Source: an uncultured Actinomycetes bacterium (GTDB lineage Bacteria > Actinomycetota > Actinomycetes > Nanopelagicales > Nanopelagicaceae). From it: DNA of 55,187 nt. Every line of letters begins with the position of its first letter. Position 1 is the stretch's first letter. Of this stretch, positions 52,536-55,187 are shown in pieces. The notes below the pieces were generated by a model. That model did no database searches. It was not told the DNA's origin and worked only from the letters and a program-made list of their open reading frames with translations. Made by a program: the position numbers and the translations under genes. The stretch covers positions 1 to 55,187 of the forward strand of contig CAITVX010000035.1 in NCBI GenBank assembly GCA_903895995.1, given 5' to 3'.

Positions 52536-53124
52536 AGGCGCGATACAAGATCTGATCGATGAACTTGGCCGCTTGCCCGGTATCGGTCCTAAGTCTGCAC
52601 AACGCATCGCATTCCACATTATTCAATCCGAACGTGTTGATGTGACTCGCCTCGTTGATGTTCTGCGTACGGTCAAAGAGCGCGTGAAGTTCTGTACTGA
52701 ATGCGGCAATATCACTGAAGAAGAGCTCTGCAGAATCTGTAAGGATCCACGCCGCGATGGCACGCTGATCTGCGTCGTTGAAGAATCTAAAGATGTTATG
52801 TCGATCGAAAAGACTCGAGAATTTCGCGGGAAGTATCACGTCCTTGGTGGCGCTATTAGTCCCATTGATGGCATTGGCCCAGAACAACTGCGTATTCGTG
52901 AGCTGATGGTTCGCCTCGCTAATCCCGATATCGCCGAGATCATCATTGCAACCGATCCCAATCTTGAGGGTGAAGCGACAGCTTCTTATTTGATCCGCCA
53001 GATCCGCCCGATGGGTATCAAGGTCAGCCGCCTTGCATCAGGGCTGCCTGTAGGCGGAGATCTTGAATATGCCGATGAAGTAACCCTTGGCAGAGCATTT
53101 GAAGGCCGCCGCACCGTCGAATAG
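52528..53124 (+). CDS. recR: Recombination mediator protein RecR
   Basis: 198 residues. N-terminal helix-hairpin-helix [16 protein letters not shown], zinc-finger [16 protein letters not shown], Toprim domain ([16 protein letters not shown] ... [15 protein letters not shown]) and Walker-like end [15 protein letters not shown]. It works with RecO/RecF to load RecA at gaps. ybaB, usually between dnaX and recR, is absent here, and recR begins inside the dnaX end. Confidence 0.95.
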   Translation: MYEGAIQDLIDELGRLPGIGPKSAQRIAFHIIQSERVDVTRLVDVLRTVKERVKFCTECGNITEEELCRICKDPRRDGTLICVVEESKDVMSIEKTREFRGKYHVLGGAISPIDGIGPEQLRIRELMVRLANPDIAEIIIATDPNLEGEATASYLIRQIRPMGIKVSRLASGLPVGGDLEYADEVTLGRAFEGRRTVE

Positions 53125-53221
53125 AAGTTATCTCATTATTTGGTATGGCTACCCCTCTCACTATGTGAGATAAATCTGATAATTCTCCCGCCTCGGGTTA
53201 ACGCTCTGATTTCATTAAGCC

Positions 53222-54490
53222 ATGGGATTGATCGTTCAAAAGTATGGCGGCTCATCTGTCGCTGATGCCGAGGGGCTCAAGCGCGTAGCGAGCCGAATCG
53301 TCGCGACCAAAAAAGCTGGCCATCAGGTCGCTGTCGTGGTCTCTGCGATGGGCGATACAACTGATGGATTGATTGAATTAGCTGAACAAGTAAGCCCAAT
53401 GCCTAATGGGCGCGAACTCGACATGTTGCTCACAGCTGGCGAGCGAATCTCGATGGCACTTCTTGCCATGGCGATTGGAAACCTAGGCCACGAGGCTCGT
53501 TCATTCACCGGATCACAAGCAGGAGTACTTACAACATCAGCACATGGCAAAGCCCGCATTATCGATGTGAAGCCAGGCCGCATTGTTGAAGCGCTCAATG
53601 ATGGCGCAATCGCAATCGTCGCTGGATTCCAAGGGGTCAATCAAGATACAAACGATGTCACAACACTTGGTCGCGGTGGGTCAGATACGACCGCTGTTGC
53701 GCTCGCTGCAGCACTAGAAGCAGATGTCTGTGAAATCTATACCGATGTTGATGGTGTCTACACCGCAGATCCACGAATCGTGCCAACTGCACGCAAATTG
53801 AATTCCGTCACCTACGAAGAGATGCTCGAACTCGCGGCGAGTGGTGCAAAAGTTCTGCACCTTCGCTGCGTCGAGTATGCACGTCGCTATGACTTACCAA
53901 TTCACGTTAGATCATCATTTTCAAATCTCGAAGGTACCTGGGTGGTTAAGGATCATCCTGAAGGGGCAAACATGGAGCAAGCAATCATCTCTGGAGTCGC
54001 ACACGACAAGAGCGAAGCGAAGATCACGATCGTCGGCGTTCCAGATCGAACTGGTGTAGCGGCACGAATCTTCCAGACAATCGCTGATACAGATATCAAC
54101 ATCGACATGATCGTGCAGAACGTCTCCGCAGCATCGACAGGTCTTACTGATATCTCCTTCACACTTCCTAAGAGCGATGGCTTAGAAGCGACAACAATCT
54201 TAAAAGCGATTCAAGGTGAGATTGGTTTCCACTCTCTTCAATACGACGATCAGATCGGAAAGCTCTCACTCGTCGGCGCTGGAATGCGTTCACACCCAGG
54301 TGTAACAGCGACATTCTTCGCATGCCTAGCTGAAGCTGGGCTCAATATCGAGATGATCTCTACCTCTGAAATTCGCATCTCTGTCATTGTTCGCGAGATC
54401 GATCTTGAGAAGGGCGTAAAAGCAGCCCACACCGCATTTAATCTCGATGGCGAAGATGAGGCAATTGTTTACTCAGGAACTGGTCGTTAA
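53222..54490 (+). CDS. lysC: Aspartate kinase
   Basis: 422 residues. It phosphorylates aspartate, the first step to lysine, threonine, methionine and diaminopimelate for the cell wall. N-terminal [28 protein letters not shown] and [16 protein letters not shown] mark the kinase domain; the C-terminal part has two ACT domains (about 265-340 and 345-420) for lysine/threonine feedback. Two bases after its stop the asd gene begins. TTTCAT lies 6 nt before the ATG, a weak candidate -10. Confidence 0.95.
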   Translation: MGLIVQKYGGSSVADAEGLKRVASRIVATKKAGHQVAVVVSAMGDTTDGLIELAEQVSPMPNGRELDMLLTAGERISMALLAMAIGNLGHEARSFTGSQAGVLTTSAHGKARIIDVKPGRIVEALNDGAIAIVAGFQGVNQDTNDVTTLGRGGSDTTAVALAAALEADVCEIYTDVDGVYTADPRIVPTARKLNSVTYEEMLELAASGAKVLHLRCVEYARRYDLPIHVRSSFSNLEGTWVVKDHPEGANMEQAIISGVAHDKSEAKITIVGVPDRTGVAARIFQTIADTDINIDMIVQNVSAASTGLTDISFTLPKSDGLEATTILKAIQGEIGFHSLQYDDQIGKLSLVGAGMRSHPGVTATFFACLAEAGLNIEMISTSEIRISVIVREIDLEKGVKAAHTAFNLDGEDEAIVYSGTGR

Positions 54491-54492
54491 TC

Positions 54493-55187
54493 ATGGCTAA
54501 GAAGAATCTTCCAACTCTTGCAGTTGTTGGTGCAACAGGTGCTGTCGGAACCGTGATGCTCGACATTCTCACTCAACGTAAAAATGTTTATGGCGAGATT
54601 CGCTTAATCGCATCTGCTCGTTCTGCTGGTAAGAAGTTGATGTGTCGCGGCGAAGAGCTCACCGTTGTAGCACTAACACCAGAAGCATTTGACGGAATTG
54701 ATATTGCGCTCTTTGACGTCCCAGATGAGGTCTCTGCCGAGTGGGCACCGATCGCTGCAGCACGCGGTGCAGTAGTTGTTGATAACTCAGGTGCATTCCG
54801 TATGGATCCAAAGGTCCCACTAGTTGTTCCTGAAGTAAATCCGAAAGATGCGCAGAAGCGCCCCAAGGGAATTATCTCAAATCCAAATTGCACAACACTC
54901 TCAATGATCGTTGCAATGGGCGCACTCAATAAAGTATTTAGTTTGAAGGAACTCGTCGTTGCTTCTTACCAAGCTGCATCAGGTGCGGGCCAACCTGGTA
55001 TCGATGCTCTTCGTGAGCAGCTTGCTGCTGTCGCAGGAACAACAGCTGGCGAATCAACTGGTGATCTTCGCAAACACATTACAGATTCGGGTCCATTCCC
55101 AGCACCACTTGCAATGAACGTTGTTCCGTGGGCTGGTTCACTTAAAGAAGATGGCTACTCATCTGAAGAGCTCAAGGTTCGCAATGA
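54493..55187 (+). CDS. asd: Aspartate-semialdehyde dehydrogenase (partial, 3' end cut)
   Basis: 231 codons are present before the window ends. It reduces aspartyl phosphate to aspartate semialdehyde, the step after LysC. NADP-binding [14 protein letters not shown] at the N-terminus, [20 protein letters not shown], and the catalytic cysteine in [10 protein letters not shown] are visible, then [13 protein letters not shown]. It begins at ATG 54493 directly after lysC, so the two are co-transcribed. Confidence 0.94.
   Translation, partial: MAKKNLPTLAVVGATGAVGTVMLDILTQRKNVYGEIRLIASARSAGKKLMCRGEELTVVALTPEAFDGIDIALFDVPDEVSAEWAPIAAARGAVVVDNSGAFRMDPKVPLVVPEVNPKDAQKRPKGIISNPNCTTLSMIVAMGALNKVFSLKELVVASYQAASGAGQPGIDALREQLAAVAGTTAGESTGDLRKHITDSGPFPAPLAMNVVPWAGSLKEDGYSSEELKVRN

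Overview
The window looks like a piece of chromosome from a streamlined, moderate-GC actinobacterium. The best guess, by inference, is a freshwater 'acI' type (Nanopelagicales; Planktophila/Nanopelagicus-like). Supporting this are actinobacterial gene neighbourhoods (topA / MFS-dTMP kinase fusion / holB / secreted S33 hydrolase; murT-gatD; upp / TadA-associated protein / tadA / tRNA-Ser; SRP RNA-dnaX-recR-lysC-asd), very short intergenic gaps, many stop/start overlaps, and heme-import and tryptophan-catabolism genes. Many starts lack a Shine-Dalgarno sequence and instead carry a TAnnnT -10 box exactly 6-7 nt before the start codon, which indicates leaderless transcripts.

Layout. 1-7600: end of topA, an intergenic region with a strong candidate small RNA, M3 oligopeptidase, MFS-Tmk fusion, DNA polymerase III delta prime and a secreted S33 peptidase. 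7600-16900: glyoxalase-like protein, MFS exporter, secreted Ig-repeat protein, HSL-type esterase, MurT-GatD, LysE-type exporter and a DEAD-box helicase. 16900-21600: heme-type ABC importer (ATPase, permease, lipoprotein) divergent from two secreted neocarzinostatin-like proteins, then a TetR regulator. 21589-31282: a 9.6 kb segment bounded by a perfect 47-bp direct repeat, carrying a single ~3,070-residue surface protein gene with a T8G8 homopolymer tract at its 5' end. 31250-42100: YdcZ-type transporter, LCP cell-wall ligase, small membrane protein, MFS exporter, HtrA-like protease, tryptophan dioxygenase plus kynureninase, ABC-F ATPase, malic enzyme and upp. 42060-50500: TadA region and tRNA-Ser(CGA), KimA-like potassium transporter fused to an OB-fold, aldehyde dehydrogenase, MFS, three unknown genes and a secreted protein. 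50500-55187: tRNA-Ser(GGA), SRP RNA, dnaX, recR, lysC and partial asd.

How the parts fit. Housekeeping modules (replication/recombination, lysine/threonine/cell-wall precursors, isoglutamine amidation of lipid II, tRNA editing) alternate with scavenging functions (heme, uracil, peptides, tryptophan, potassium) and surface proteins. The most unusual pieces are the repeat-bounded giant adhesin locus with a possible phase-variation tract, the candidate promoter-to-terminator small RNA at about 441-530, the two divergent leaderless promoter pairs packed into 22 and 35 bp, and the paired secreted proteins next to the heme importer. No CRISPR array, insertion sequence, integrase or rRNA was seen.
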